A DNA stretch of 51,963 nt from Alphaproteobacteria bacterium (lineage in GTDB: Bacteria; Pseudomonadota; Alphaproteobacteria; Acetobacterales; Acetobacteraceae): assembly GCA_026400815.1 (NCBI GenBank), contig JAPLOI010000014.1, positions 1 to 51,963 on the forward strand. Direction: 5' to 3'. Shown piece after piece: positions 8,996 to 17,057 of the stretch (positions are counted from its first letter, which is position 1; each line of letters begins with the position of its first letter). The notes under the pieces were generated by a model. The model worked only from the letters and a program-made list of their open reading frames with translations, did no database searches and was not told the origin of the DNA. A program made the translations under genes and the position numbers.

Positions 8996-9634
8996 ATGGA
9001 ACATTCGGGTATTCTGGCGGTGCTGAACGACCTCGATGCGGGGTGTGACCTCCCGGCGTATGAGGATTGGTATCAGCGCGATCACCTGCCGGATCGGCTG
9101 GGCGTGCCGGGGTTCCGGCATGCGCGGCGGTATCGGCGTGTGGAGGGGGCGGGGCAGGCGTTCTTCACCTTCTATGAGGTGGAGTCGGCGGCGGTGCTGC
9201 GGTCGGATGCGTATCGGGCCCGGCTGGCGGCGCCGACGGCGGGGACGGTGGACATGATGCGGCATTTCCGGGCGATGTGCCGGAGCATCTGCGCGGTGGC
9301 GGCGGATGAAGGGGCGGGGATTGGTGGTTTGGTGGCGGTGATCGGGATGGAGGCAGCGTTGTCGGTGCCGGGGGCGCGGGGTGTTCTGGCAGGGCTGCTG
9401 GGGCATGGCGCGGTGTCGCGCGCGCGGCTCTGGGTGGCGGCCGAGGATGTGGACGTGAACCCGGAGGCAGGGCTGCGGCCGGGGCAGGATGCTCGGCTGG
9501 GGACGATCCTGGTGGTGGAAGGCACGGAGGCCTCGGTGCTGCGCAATGCGGCGGAGACGGCCGCGGCGGCGCTGGGGATACGCGGGGCGGTGGGGCTGTA
9601 TGGCCTGCTGCATGCACGGGATGCGGTGGCATGA
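8996..9634 (+). CDS. Putative dimeric alpha/beta-barrel (EthD/DUF4286-like) protein
   Basis: The 212-residue product opens with ILAVLNDLDAGCDLPAYEDW and continues YQRDHLPDRLGVPGFRHARRY. The D-x-x-F/Y-x-x-W-Y-x-x-x-H pattern is seen in ferredoxin-like dimeric barrel proteins such as EthD and DUF4286. A second, weaker barrel-like half follows (residues about 105-210). The reaction is not known. ATG 8996 is used because it begins immediately before the first strand; an earlier start at 8963 would overlap the transporter gene. The stop overlaps the next start by four bases, so it is coupled to the phosphatase gene. Confidence 0.65.
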   Translation: MEHSGILAVLNDLDAGCDLPAYEDWYQRDHLPDRLGVPGFRHARRYRRVEGAGQAFFTFYEVESAAVLRSDAYRARLAAPTAGTVDMMRHFRAMCRSICAVAADEGAGIGGLVAVIGMEAALSVPGARGVLAGLLGHGAVSRARLWVAAEDVDVNPEAGLRPGQDARLGTILVVEGTEASVLRNAAETAAAALGIRGAVGLYGLLHARDAVA

Positions 9635-10344
9635 TTGAGTTCCAGCCTGCGCCGGGTCGGCTGCCCGCGGGGCACCGGGTGTATGCGATCGGCGATATCC
9701 ATGGCTGCCTGGACCGGCTGCGTGAGCTGCATGCGGCGATCGCGGCGGACCTCGCGGCGCGGCCGGTGGAGCAGGCGCTGCTGCTGCATGTGGGCGACTA
9801 CGTGGACCGGGGGCCAGACAGCGCCGGCGTGGTGCGGATGCTGGCGGCGGGCGATCCGCTGCCCGGCGTGGCCACCGTGAACCTTATGGGCAACCACGAG
9901 CGCACCATGCTGGATGCGCTGGACGGGGTGGGGCCCTCGGCGACGGATTGGATGATCTCTGGCGGGCGGGAGGCGCTGGCGAGCTGGGGCGGGGACCCCG
10001 ATGCGCCGCGCAACACCTGGCCGGCCCATGTGCCGGAGCCCGACATGGCGTTCCTGCGCGGGCTGGCGCTGCGGCACCAGGTGGGTGGCTATTTCTTCGC
10101 GCATGCCGGTATCCGGCCCGGCGTGGCGCTGGGGGCGCAGACGGACCAGGACCTGCTGACGATCCGCAACTCGTTCCTGTACAGCGAGCAGGATTTCGGC
10201 GTGGTGGTGGTGCACGGGCATACGCCGCGGGCGGCACCGGAGGTTCGGCACAACCGGATCGGGATCGATACCGGGGCGGTGTTCGGCGGCAAGCTGACCT
10301 GTGCGGTGCTGGAGGCGGACCGGGTGGGGTTCCTGCAAAGCTGA
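9631..10344 (+). CDS. PP1-like metallophosphoesterase (serine/threonine protein phosphatase type)
   Basis: The 237-residue protein has the full metallophosphatase signature: GDIHG (21-25), GDYVDRG (55-61), GNHE (87-90), a metal histidine in FFAHAGIRPG, and VVVHGHTPR near the C-terminus. These coordinate a dinuclear metal centre. Bacterial relatives include PrpA/PrpB phosphoprotein phosphatases and Ap4A hydrolases of the ApaH type. Length and the DYVDRG form favour the protein-phosphatase branch, but the substrate is not determined. It overlaps the preceding gene by four bases (ATGA). Confidence 0.88.
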   Translation: MIEFQPAPGRLPAGHRVYAIGDIHGCLDRLRELHAAIAADLAARPVEQALLLHVGDYVDRGPDSAGVVRMLAAGDPLPGVATVNLMGNHERTMLDALDGVGPSATDWMISGGREALASWGGDPDAPRNTWPAHVPEPDMAFLRGLALRHQVGGYFFAHAGIRPGVALGAQTDQDLLTIRNSFLYSEQDFGVVVVHGHTPRAAPEVRHNRIGIDTGAVFGGKLTCAVLEADRVGFLQS

Positions 10345-10406
10345 GGCGGTTTGCAGGCGCCTGATTTCGGTCTAACCACGGGGCGCGGCCGGCGGAACCG
10401 GCCAAC

Positions 10407-10452
10407 CCCAGATCATGATCCGGGCTGACAGCAGCGCGGATCATGATCTGGG
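10407..10452. repeat. Inverted repeat with 16-bp perfect arms
   Basis: CCCAGATCATGATCCG (10407-10422) and its exact complement (10437-10452) flank a 14-base loop, 63 bases after the phosphatase stop. Each arm contains the palindrome GATCATGATC, so several pairings are possible. It is followed by TCTTTGCTT, not a clean T-run. It may act as a weak terminator or be part of a dispersed repeat that continues into 10460-10510. Confidence 0.7.
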
Positions 10453-10465
10453 TCTTTGCTTGATC

Positions 10466-10508
10466 GCGTGATTCACGTCTCCGGCGATTCCGCCTCCGAC
10501 GATCACGC
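10466..10508. repeat. Short imperfect repeat unit upstream of the NIPSNAP gene
   Basis: GCGTGAT (10466-10472) pairs with ATCACGC (10502-10508) around a GC-rich segment containing CCGGCGATTCCGCCTCCG. The layout resembles REP-like units of alphaproteobacteria, but only one copy is in this window, so repetition is inferred. It lies immediately before the ribosome-binding site of the next gene. Confidence 0.35.
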
Positions 10509-10526
10509 TCTAGGGAGAAAACCGAC

Positions 10527-10847
10527 GTGATCGTCGACCTGCGCATCTATACCTGCAAGCCGAACAAGATGGCCGACTTCGTGAAGATCTATCAGGAACT
10601 GGCCTGGCCGCTGCAGCAGAAATACCTGGGCAAGTGCCTGGGCTGGTACACCACGGTGGAAGGCCCGCTGAACCGCGTGGTGCACATGTGGGGCTACGAA
10701 GACCAGGGCGACCGCGAAAAGCGCCGCAAGGCGATGGCCGGCGACCCGGCCTGGGGCGCCTACCTGAAGGCGGTGGCCGACGCCGAAGTGCTGCTGGAAA
10801 TGGAAAACCGCATCCTGGCGCCAACGGCGTTCTCGCCGGTGCAGTGA
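10527..10847 (+). CDS. NIPSNAP family protein
   Basis: The 106-residue protein starts VDLRIYTCKPNKMADFVKIYQ, then GWYTTVEGPLNRVVHMWGYED and AMAGDPAWGAYL, the recognisable NIPSNAP pattern (R-x-Y, N-x-V-x-H-x-W-x-Y). The fold is a small dimeric ferredoxin-like barrel; no enzymatic role is established for bacterial members. The start is GTG at 10527, preceded by AGGGAG at suitable spacing. Codon use is strongly biased. It is convergent with the rhodanese gene, with a family-II hairpin element between them. Confidence 0.9.
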   Translation: MIVDLRIYTCKPNKMADFVKIYQELAWPLQQKYLGKCLGWYTTVEGPLNRVVHMWGYEDQGDREKRRKAMAGDPAWGAYLKAVADAEVLLEMENRILAPTAFSPVQ

Positions 10848-10855
10848 AGGGAAGG

Positions 10856-11030
10856 CCAGGGGCTTTGCCCCTGGACCCCACTGGGGCCTTAGGCCCCAGA
10901 CCCCTTTTGTTTGCGCGTGGATAGGGGGGTGTCTGCGGATCGATGATCCGCAGACACCCCCCTATCCGCGCGCAAAAACATGTGGGTCCAGGGACCTCAG
11001 GTCCCTGGCGGGTCCAGGGCAGAGCCCTGG
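10856..11030. repeat. Family-II GC-rich five-hairpin element, copy 2
   Basis: Hairpins lie at 10856-10874, 10881-10899, 10910-10976, 10988-11008 and 11014-11030. The central one is a nearly perfect 67-base palindrome (10910-10941 with 10945-10976, three-base loop; 31 Watson-Crick pairs and one T/G pair). Read on the minus strand, the order and sequence of the outer hairpins match copy 1 at 5190-5373, while the centre is unrelated. It fills the gap between convergent NIPSNAP and rhodanese genes. Confidence 0.9.
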
Positions 11031-11037
11031 CCTTGCC

Positions 11038-11430
11038 TTACCGCGGCGGCGGCACTTCCGTGGGGCCGCCGGCGGTTTTCCATGCGGTGTATCCGCCGCC
11101 GACATGGGCGACGTTGTCCAGGCCCATGTCCTGGGCGGTTTTCGCCGCCAGGGCCGAGCGCCAGCCGCTGGCGCAGTAGAAGACGAAGCGCTTGGCCTCC
11201 TGGAAGATCGGCTTGGCGTAGGGGCTGTCGGGGTCGATCCAGAATTCCAGCATGCCGCGCGGGCAGGAGAAGCTGCCGGGGATGCGGCCTTCGCGCTGGA
11301 TCTCGCGCGGGTCGCGCAGGTCCACGAAGACGGTTTCGGTCGTGCCTTGCAGGGGGAGTGCTTGTTCCACCGGGATGGTTTGGATTTCGGCCTCTGCCTC
11401 GGCGAGCAGGGCCTTGTAGCCTTTCTTCAT
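11038..11430 (-). CDS. Rhodanese-domain protein
   Basis: The single rhodanese domain of 130 residues has VFVDLRDPREIQREGRIPGS and an active-site loop FYCASGWRSAL with the catalytic cysteine near residue 86. Such proteins carry sulfane sulfur as a cysteine persulfide in the cytoplasm. No signal peptide is seen. A short helical N-terminal extension (about 30 residues) precedes the domain. The start at 11430 is preceded by GGAGGACACG. It is divergent from the solute-binding protein gene. Confidence 0.88.
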   Translation of the reverse strand: MKKGYKALLAEAEAEIQTIPVEQALPLQGTTETVFVDLRDPREIQREGRIPGSFSCPRGMLEFWIDPDSPYAKPIFQEAKRFVFYCASGWRSALAAKTAQDMGLDNVAHVGGGYTAWKTAGGPTEVPPPR

Positions 11431-11490
11431 CGTGTCCTCCGCGCATTCTGGCGTGAGTCGGCCTTCCCGGTGCGTGCGGTGTCAAGGAGG

Positions 11491-11520
11491 TTGGCAAAGC
11501 TTGTGTCGGCTGCGTAGCAT
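11491..11520 (+). promoter_or_regulatory. Candidate sigma-70-type promoter for the solute-binding protein gene
   Basis: TTGGCA (11491-11496) and TAGCAT (11515-11520) are 18 bases apart and lie 28 bases before the ATG at 11549, in the divergent gap with the rhodanese gene. Assigned by eye. Confidence 0.45.
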
Positions 11521-11548
11521 CGCGGGACATAGAGGTTGGAGGCTCAGG

Positions 11549-13123
11549 ATGAAGCGTCGTGGTTTCCTCGCGGCCGGCGCCGCAACCCTTGCCGCCCCCG
11601 CGGTGCGGGCGCAGGGCGCCAAGGTGATCAAGTTCGCCCCGCAGGCGGACCTGGCGCTGCTGGACCCGCATTTTGCGCCCGCGCTGGTCACGCGCAACCA
11701 CGCCTACCTGGTGTACGACACGCTGTATGGCGTGGACGACGAGGCCAAGCCGCATCCGCAGATGGCGGCGGGGCATGTGGTGGAAGACAACGGCCTGACG
11801 TGGAAGATCACGCTGCGCGATGGGCTGAAATTCCATGACGGCACGCCGGTGCTGGCGCGGGATTGCGTGGCGAGCCTGAAGCGTTGGGCGACGCGCGATG
11901 TGTACGCGATCTCGGTCTGGGGCCAGGTGGAGGAGGTGTCCGCCCCCAGCGACAAGGTGATCCAGTTCAAGCTGAAGCGGCCGTTCCGGCTGCTGGCGGA
12001 CATGCTGGGCAAGCAGAACCCGTTCGCGCCGGTGATCATGCCGGAGCGGCTGGCGAACACGCCGCCGGCGCAGCAGGTGACGGAGGTGATCGGCAGCGGG
12101 CCGTTCCGCTATGTGGCGAACGAGCGCGTGGCGGGCTCGCGCAACGTGTACGAGAAGTGGCCGGGCTATGTGCCGCGGCAGGAGCCTGCGATCGGGTCCA
12201 CCGGCGGCAAGGTGGTGCATGTCGATCGGGTGGAGTGGCACACCATTCCGGACCCCGCGACGGCTGCGGCGGCGCTGCAATCCGGCGAGATCGACTGGTG
12301 GGAGCAGCCGACGGCGGATTTGCTGCCGCCGCTGCGCCGGCGCCCCGGCGTGGTGGTGGAGGTGCTGGACACGCTGGGCTACGTCGCGGTGCTGCGGTTC
12401 AACCACCTGCATCCGCCGTTCAACAACGCGGCCGTGCGGCGCGCGCTGCTGGGGGCGTTCAGCCAGACCGACATGATGACGGCGGTGGCCGGCGAGGACC
12501 GCAAGATGTGGATGGAGGGGGTGGGGTTCTTCACGCCCGCCTCCCCGTTTGCGAACAAGGCGGGGATGGAGGCGCTGACCTCGCCGCGCGACCTGGCGCG
12601 CGTGAAGGCGGCGCTGACGGCGGCGGGCTACACCAATGAGCGGTTCAACATGCTGGTGCCCACCGACCTGCCGGCGATCAACGCGATGAGCGAGGTGGCG
12701 GGCGAGGTGTTCCGCAAGCTGGGCATGAACATGGACTACCTGACGATGGATTGGGGCACGACGGCGGCGCGGCTGAATTCCAAGGCGGCGCCGACAGCGG
12801 GGGGATGGAACCTCAATTGCAATTACGCGCCCGGGTTCTCGCCGATGTCGCCGGCGGCGCACGGCTACCTGCGCGGCACCGGGCAGAATGCGCTGTTCGG
12901 CTGGCCGGAGTCTCCGGGGATCGAGGATCTGCGGGCGAAGTGGATCGATGCGACGGATTTGGCGGAGCAGAAGCGCATCGCCGAGCAGATCCAGCTGCAG
13001 GCGTTCCAGGACGTGCCTTATATTCCGCTGGGCGCGTTCTACTTCGCCAGCGCCTATCGCAGCAGCCTTTCGGGCATGGTGAAGGGCGGGATTCCGATGT
13101 TCTATAATGTGAAGAAGGCCTGA
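11549..13123 (+). CDS. ABC transporter solute-binding protein, family 5 (peptide/nickel type)
   Basis: The 524-residue periplasmic binding protein has a Tat-like leader: MKRRGFLAAGAATLAAPAVR followed by a likely cleavage site at AQG. The SBP_bac_5 fold is indicated by LTWKITLRDGLKFHDGTPV and the C-terminal DVPYIPLGAFYF segment. Ligands in this family range from di/oligopeptides to opines and glutathione; this one cannot be assigned. ATG 11549 is preceded by GGAGG. No permease or ATPase gene is adjacent: a terminator follows and the next gene is a MATE exporter, so it is an orphan that must pair with permeases elsewhere. Confidence 0.92.
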   Translation: MKRRGFLAAGAATLAAPAVRAQGAKVIKFAPQADLALLDPHFAPALVTRNHAYLVYDTLYGVDDEAKPHPQMAAGHVVEDNGLTWKITLRDGLKFHDGTPVLARDCVASLKRWATRDVYAISVWGQVEEVSAPSDKVIQFKLKRPFRLLADMLGKQNPFAPVIMPERLANTPPAQQVTEVIGSGPFRYVANERVAGSRNVYEKWPGYVPRQEPAIGSTGGKVVHVDRVEWHTIPDPATAAAALQSGEIDWWEQPTADLLPPLRRRPGVVVEVLDTLGYVAVLRFNHLHPPFNNAAVRRALLGAFSQTDMMTAVAGEDRKMWMEGVGFFTPASPFANKAGMEALTSPRDLARVKAALTAAGYTNERFNMLVPTDLPAINAMSEVAGEVFRKLGMNMDYLTMDWGTTAARLNSKAAPTAGGWNLNCNYAPGFSPMSPAAHGYLRGTGQNALFGWPESPGIEDLRAKWIDATDLAEQKRIAEQIQLQAFQDVPYIPLGAFYFASAYRSSLSGMVKGGIPMFYNVKKA

Positions 13124-13148
13124 GGCAGTCAGCCGAGGGTGATGAGGC

Positions 13149-13180
13149 GGGGCGGGCAGGTGATGCCCGCCCCTTTTTTT
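13149..13180 (+). terminator. Rho-independent terminator after the solute-binding protein gene
   Basis: GGGGCGGGCA (13149-13158) pairs with TGCCCGCCCC (13164-13173) around GGTGA, followed directly by seven T. This is a classical intrinsic terminator 25 bases after the stop, and it isolates the orphan binding protein from the MATE gene starting at 13191. Confidence 0.92.
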
Positions 13181-13190
13181 GCGAGGCTGC

Positions 13191-14519
13191 ATGCTGGTTG
13201 AAGCCCCTCCCTCTGCCGGCGTGCTGGCGCGGCGCATCGGCGCGCTTGCCGGGCCGACCTTTGCCATTGCGGTGCTGCAATCGGCGGGGCAGCTGATCGA
13301 GACGGTGCTGGCCGCGCGGCAGGGCACGCTGGCGCTGGCCGGCTGGGCGCTGGTGCTGCCGTTCACGCTGCTGATGCAGCAGATGTCGGCCGGCGCGATG
13401 GGGGGCGGGGTGGTTTCGGCCATTGCGCGCAGCCTCGGCGCGGGGCGGCGCGAGGATGCCTCGGCCCTGGTGCTGCATGCGCTGCTGATCGCGATGGGGT
13501 TTGCCGCGACCTACGTGCTGGTGCTGGCGGTGTTCCCGCGGGCGGTGCTGGGCGCGATCGGCGGGGCGGAGGCGGCGGCGGCGGCGGCGGCGTATTCCAT
13601 GTGGCTGTTCGGGGCCGGTGCGGTGCCGGCATGGCTGACCAACACGCTGGCCTCGGTGCTGCGCGGCGGCGGCAAGCATGGGCTGGCGGCGCGGATCACG
13701 CTGTTCAGCGCGCTGGTGCAGCCGCCCTTGGCCTGGGCGCTGATGGAGCCGGCGGGGTTCGGGCTGCCGGGGCTGGGGATGGCGTTCGCGCTCAGCCAGT
13801 GGGGGGCGGCGCTGGCGATGATCGTGGTGGTGGGGCGCGGCGGCGCGGGGTTCCTGCCGACGCTGCGGGTTCGGCCGCAGCGGGCGTTGTTCGGGCGCAT
13901 CCTGTCGGTGGGGGCGGTGGCCTGCGCGATGGCCACGGTGGCGAACACGACGACGATCCTGGTGACGGCCTCCATCGCGGTGCACGGGGCGGCGGCGGTG
14001 GCGGCGTATGGCATCTCGGCGCGGCTGGAGTTCCTGATGGTGCCGCTGGCCTTCGGCGTGGGTTCGGCGCTGACGGCGCTGGTGGGCCGCGCGGTGGGGG
14101 CGGGGGACTGGGTGACGGCGCGGCGCACGGCCTGGACCGGCGGGGTTGCGGCCTTCGTGGTGTGCGCGGCGTTCGGGGCGGCGGTGGGGCTGTTCCCGCA
14201 CGGGTTCGCGCGGTTCTTCACGGCGGATGCCGAGGTGGTGGCGCTGGCGGCGCGGGCGCTGGGCTATGTGGGGCCGGCCTTCGGGGCGTTCGGGCTGGGG
14301 ATGTGCCTGTATTTCGCCAGCATGGGCGCGGGGCGGATGCTGTGGCCGGCCACGGCGGGGCTGACGCGCATTGCCGTGGCGGTGGGCGGCGGGGCGCTGC
14401 TGTCCGGCCCGCTGGGCATGGGGCTGGACGGGCAGTTCCTCGCCGTGGCGCTGGGCATCACGGCGTTTGGCGGGCTGATCGCTTCTTCCGTGCGCCCGGG
14501 TGTTTGGGCGGCACGGTGA
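13191..14519 (+). CDS. MATE-family efflux transporter
   Basis: The 442-residue protein has about twelve membrane helices in two six-helix bundles. The N-terminal half has the MatE pattern (GPTFAIAVLQSAGQLIETVLAARQGTLALAGWAL, then MGGGVVSAIARSLGAGRREDA). The second half repeats it with EFLMVPLAFGVGSALTALVGRAVGAGD. It probably exports cationic or drug-like compounds using a proton or sodium gradient. ATG 13191 is used; an in-frame TTG at 13179 lies in the terminator T-run. It ends 15 bases from the convergent TPR gene, the only convergent junction with no room for a hairpin element. Confidence 0.88.
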   Translation: MLVEAPPSAGVLARRIGALAGPTFAIAVLQSAGQLIETVLAARQGTLALAGWALVLPFTLLMQQMSAGAMGGGVVSAIARSLGAGRREDASALVLHALLIAMGFAATYVLVLAVFPRAVLGAIGGAEAAAAAAAYSMWLFGAGAVPAWLTNTLASVLRGGGKHGLAARITLFSALVQPPLAWALMEPAGFGLPGLGMAFALSQWGAALAMIVVVGRGGAGFLPTLRVRPQRALFGRILSVGAVACAMATVANTTTILVTASIAVHGAAAVAAYGISARLEFLMVPLAFGVGSALTALVGRAVGAGDWVTARRTAWTGGVAAFVVCAAFGAAVGLFPHGFARFFTADAEVVALAARALGYVGPAFGAFGLGMCLYFASMGAGRMLWPATAGLTRIAVAVGGGALLSGPLGMGLDGQFLAVALGITAFGGLIASSVRPGVWAAR

Positions 14520-14534
14520 GGTGATGCCGCGCGG

Positions 14535-16829
14535 CTACTGGCGGGCTGGCGCGGGGGCCGGCGCCGGGGCTGCGGGTGATGGGGCGGCGGGTGGTGGGCG
14601 TTGCGCGCCGGCTGGTGCGGCGGCTGGGGGTGGCGACCCCGGAGGCGCGGCCTGGCCGGGCGGGGCGACGCCGCGCAGGCGGGCGAGGTCGGTGGCGTAG
14701 CGGCGGTTGCCGGGCTGGAGTTCCGCCGCACGGCTGATGGCGCCGATCGCCTCTGCACGCCGGCCGAGCGCGGCCAGCGCGGTGCCGCGGGCATGCAGGG
14801 CGGCGGCGTCGTCTGGCCTGTCTTTCAGCAGGCTGTCGAACAGGGCCAGGGCCTGGTCGTGGCGGCCGAGATCCATGAGAGTCCAGCCGCGCAGGGAGAT
14901 CACCGTGCCATCGCGCGGCGCGATACGCAGGATCTCGTCCACGGCGGCCAGCGCCTCCTCCGGCTTGCGCTGGGCGCGCATGGCGTTGGCACGCGCGAGC
15001 CTGGCGGAGATGCTGGTGGGGTTGCGCGCGACCTCGGCTTCGTAGGCGCGCATCGCTTCATCGATGCGGCCATTGGCGAACAGGGCGTTGCCCAGCGCCT
15101 CCTGCAGGCCGGGCAGGTTGGGGCGCACGTCGTTCACGCGGCTGATGAGGGCCAGCGCCTCTGCCGGGCGGCCGAGGTTGAGCATCACGACGCCTTCGAG
15201 CATCACGGCATCGAAATTGCCTGGGGCGAGGCGGCGCGCTGATTGCAGGTCGGTCAGTGCCTCCCGCGGGCGGCCGAGCTTCATCATGAGATGGGCGGAG
15301 CTGACATGCGACCAGACCGTGGTGCCTTCCTGCACCACAGCCTGCCTCTGCGCCTCCAGCCCGGCGTCGACTCGGCCGAGATCGATCAGGGCCTGGGCCT
15401 TGACGTTCCAGAGCAGCGGGAGGTTGCCCGCCCGGCGCTCCAACGCCTCCAGCGTGGCCAATGCCTCCTCCGCGCGGCCGCTGCGCACCAGGGAGCGTGC
15501 GTAGAGCACGGAGATCTGCAGGGACATTTCCGGCGGCAGGCGCTGTTCCTGCGCCAGGGCGACAAGGCGCGGGCGGACGATGTCTTCCGCATCGCCGCTA
15601 TCGGCGATGTACCAGGCGAAGATGACGGGGTTGAGGCGCTGCCAGACATCCACGGCCACCTGTTGGAACAGCTTGTCGGCCCCGGCCTCGGCGGGGACGG
15701 TGACGGAGGCGAAGCTGCGGCCGCCAGGCGCGCGCAGGCGCAGCTGCAACTCGGTGCCTTGGCGGGTGACATCGCCGGCGATGCGCAGCGAGGGGCGGCC
15801 AAGCAGGTCGCGCAGCAGGCTGGCGAGGCTGCGCAGGGTGAGGCGGTCTGGCGTGACGGTGTAGGCAGGGATGCGGCCGAGATTGGTCTTGCTGGGCCGG
15901 TTGCGGTCGTTTTCGCGGGTTTTCGTGAGCAGGGCGTCGATCGCGTCAATCAGGCGGCTGGCGGCCACTTCCGGTGTAAGGCCGCTGGCGGCGAGGTCGG
16001 CTGGCATCGCGATCGGCAGGATCTCCACCTCCAGCCGTTCGCTTTCGCGCCAGACCGGCCAGGCGGCGGCCGCGAGGATGGCGCCGATGAAGGCGACGAT
16101 GATGGCGAAGCGCAGGGTCCAGCCGATCGAGGCGGCGATCCAGCCGAAGCGGGCGCGTGGGGCGGCGACCATGACGGGGGGCATGGCGGCCACGACGGTG
16201 GCGGGTGCTGCGTAGGCCGGGGCGGCGACAGGGGGGGGCTGGTCGGCTTGGGCGGGGGGCGCGCCTGCGGGCTGGGTGGGGGCCGCGGGGGCGGCGGCCC
16301 CGGGCTGGGAGGGGATCTCTTGGGCGGGGATCTCGCGGGCGGGGCTGGCGGCCTGGGCGTTGGGTGTGGAACGGGCTGGGGGCGCGGTGCGGGGCGGCGG
16401 GGGCGGGCCGTACATGCCGGGGGGCATGACCTCTTCCTCTGGCGCGGCGGGCACGAGGGGTGGCGGCAGGGGGAAGGACGTGCGCATCGCCGGAAGCGGC
16501 ATGGCGGCGGGGATGGCGGGCATGGCTGCCGCGATCGGGGCCGCGGCAGGGGGCGCCACGGGGGCGGCCGTGGTGGGCTGCAGGGGGCGCAGGTCGGCCG
16601 GTACCGGCAGTGGGCGGGGTGGGGCGGCAGGCGGGGGCAGCGGCATGGAGGTGCGCTGGCCGGTGCCGAACAGCTTGGCCCAGAAACCCTTGCGGCGGCG
16701 CCCGCGCTGCGGCGCGTTGGCCTGGAGCATGGCGGCCATCTGCGCTGAATCAGACGCCATCTTCGCCGCCCTGGCCTTGCGGCGGCGGCGTCGCTCCAGA
16801 TAGGCGCCGAGCCACCCGAACATTGCCAT
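14535..16829 (-). CDS. Membrane-anchored tetratricopeptide-repeat protein with proline/alanine-rich N-terminal region
   Basis: The 764-residue product has three parts: a short basic N-terminus (MAMFGWLGAYLERRRRRKAR), a proline/alanine-rich low-complexity stretch (about 60-225), and one membrane helix (about 233-257, IAASIGWTLRFAIIVAFIGA). A C-terminal region follows with many TPR-type helical pairs (for example NALFANGRIDEAMRAYEAEV and ALDSLLKDRPDDAAALHARG-like repeats). It ends in another Pro/Ala tail. By the positive-inside rule the N-terminus is cytoplasmic and the TPRs periplasmic. A role in envelope assembly or secretion is plausible but unproven. ATG 16829 was chosen over a distant upstream start at 16970. 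A 7-bp stem-loop sits 19 bases upstream. Confidence 0.75.
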   Translation of the reverse strand: MAMFGWLGAYLERRRRRKARAAKMASDSAQMAAMLQANAPQRGRRRKGFWAKLFGTGQRTSMPLPPPAAPPRPLPVPADLRPLQPTTAAPVAPPAAAPIAAAMPAIPAAMPLPAMRTSFPLPPPLVPAAPEEEVMPPGMYGPPPPPRTAPPARSTPNAQAASPAREIPAQEIPSQPGAAAPAAPTQPAGAPPAQADQPPPVAAPAYAAPATVVAAMPPVMVAAPRARFGWIAASIGWTLRFAIIVAFIGAILAAAAWPVWRESERLEVEILPIAMPADLAASGLTPEVAASRLIDAIDALLTKTRENDRNRPSKTNLGRIPAYTVTPDRLTLRSLASLLRDLLGRPSLRIAGDVTRQGTELQLRLRAPGGRSFASVTVPAEAGADKLFQQVAVDVWQRLNPVIFAWYIADSGDAEDIVRPRLVALAQEQRLPPEMSLQISVLYARSLVRSGRAEEALATLEALERRAGNLPLLWNVKAQALIDLGRVDAGLEAQRQAVVQEGTTVWSHVSSAHLMMKLGRPREALTDLQSARRLAPGNFDAVMLEGVVMLNLGRPAEALALISRVNDVRPNLPGLQEALGNALFANGRIDEAMRAYEAEVARNPTSISARLARANAMRAQRKPEEALAAVDEILRIAPRDGTVISLRGWTLMDLGRHDQALALFDSLLKDRPDDAAALHARGTALAALGRRAEAIGAISRAAELQPGNRRYATDLARLRGVAPPGQAAPPGSPPPAAAPAGAQRPPPAAPSPAAPAPAPAPARQ

Positions 16830-16847
16830 GACTCCCGATGCCGGTAC

Positions 16848-16866
16848 GTGCCGCAGGTGGCGGCAC
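16848..16866 (-). promoter_or_regulatory. Stem-loop in the 5' leader of the TPR gene
   Basis: GTGCCGC (16848-16854) and GCGGCAC (16860-16866) form a perfect 7-bp stem with a five-base loop. On the minus strand it lies 19 bases upstream of the start codon at 16829, where it could influence ribosome access. No further evidence of regulation. Confidence 0.35.
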
Positions 16867-16993
16867 CGCACCATACGTTGCCTCCACGGCGCGCATGCCC
16901 TTCCGGTCAATGTACCCAGACATTTGCGGGCAATGGGGCGGCCCAGGCCGTTGCGGCCGTTGCAATCCACGCCCGCAGCCGCTGCACGCCGGG

Positions 16994-17007
16994 TTGATCG
17001 AGATCAA
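16994..17007. promoter_or_regulatory. FNR/FixK-type binding box
   Basis: TTGATCGAGATCAA fits the TTGAT-N4-ATCAA consensus of FNR, FnrL and FixK regulators exactly, and is a perfect palindrome. It is centred 171 bases upstream of the TPR gene start (minus strand) and about 41.5 bases upstream of position 17042, the expected start of a rightward transcript that would end at the terminator at 17124-17161. Which side it regulates is not decided. Confidence 0.6.
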
Positions 17008-17057
17008 GGCGGCGGCGGTGGGGCTGTGGGAGACAGGGTGCGTTCGGAGGCGCGGCA

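Noticed and set aside
10910-10976. Origin or phage attachment site based on the 67-base palindrome
   Set aside because: It is flanked by the constant hairpins of family II, which explains it as the variable centre of that element; no integrase or initiator is nearby.
15243-16748. Glycine-rich 501-codon plus-strand frame
   Set aside because: It is antisense to the TPR gene; the glycine runs mirror its Pro/Ala-rich region.
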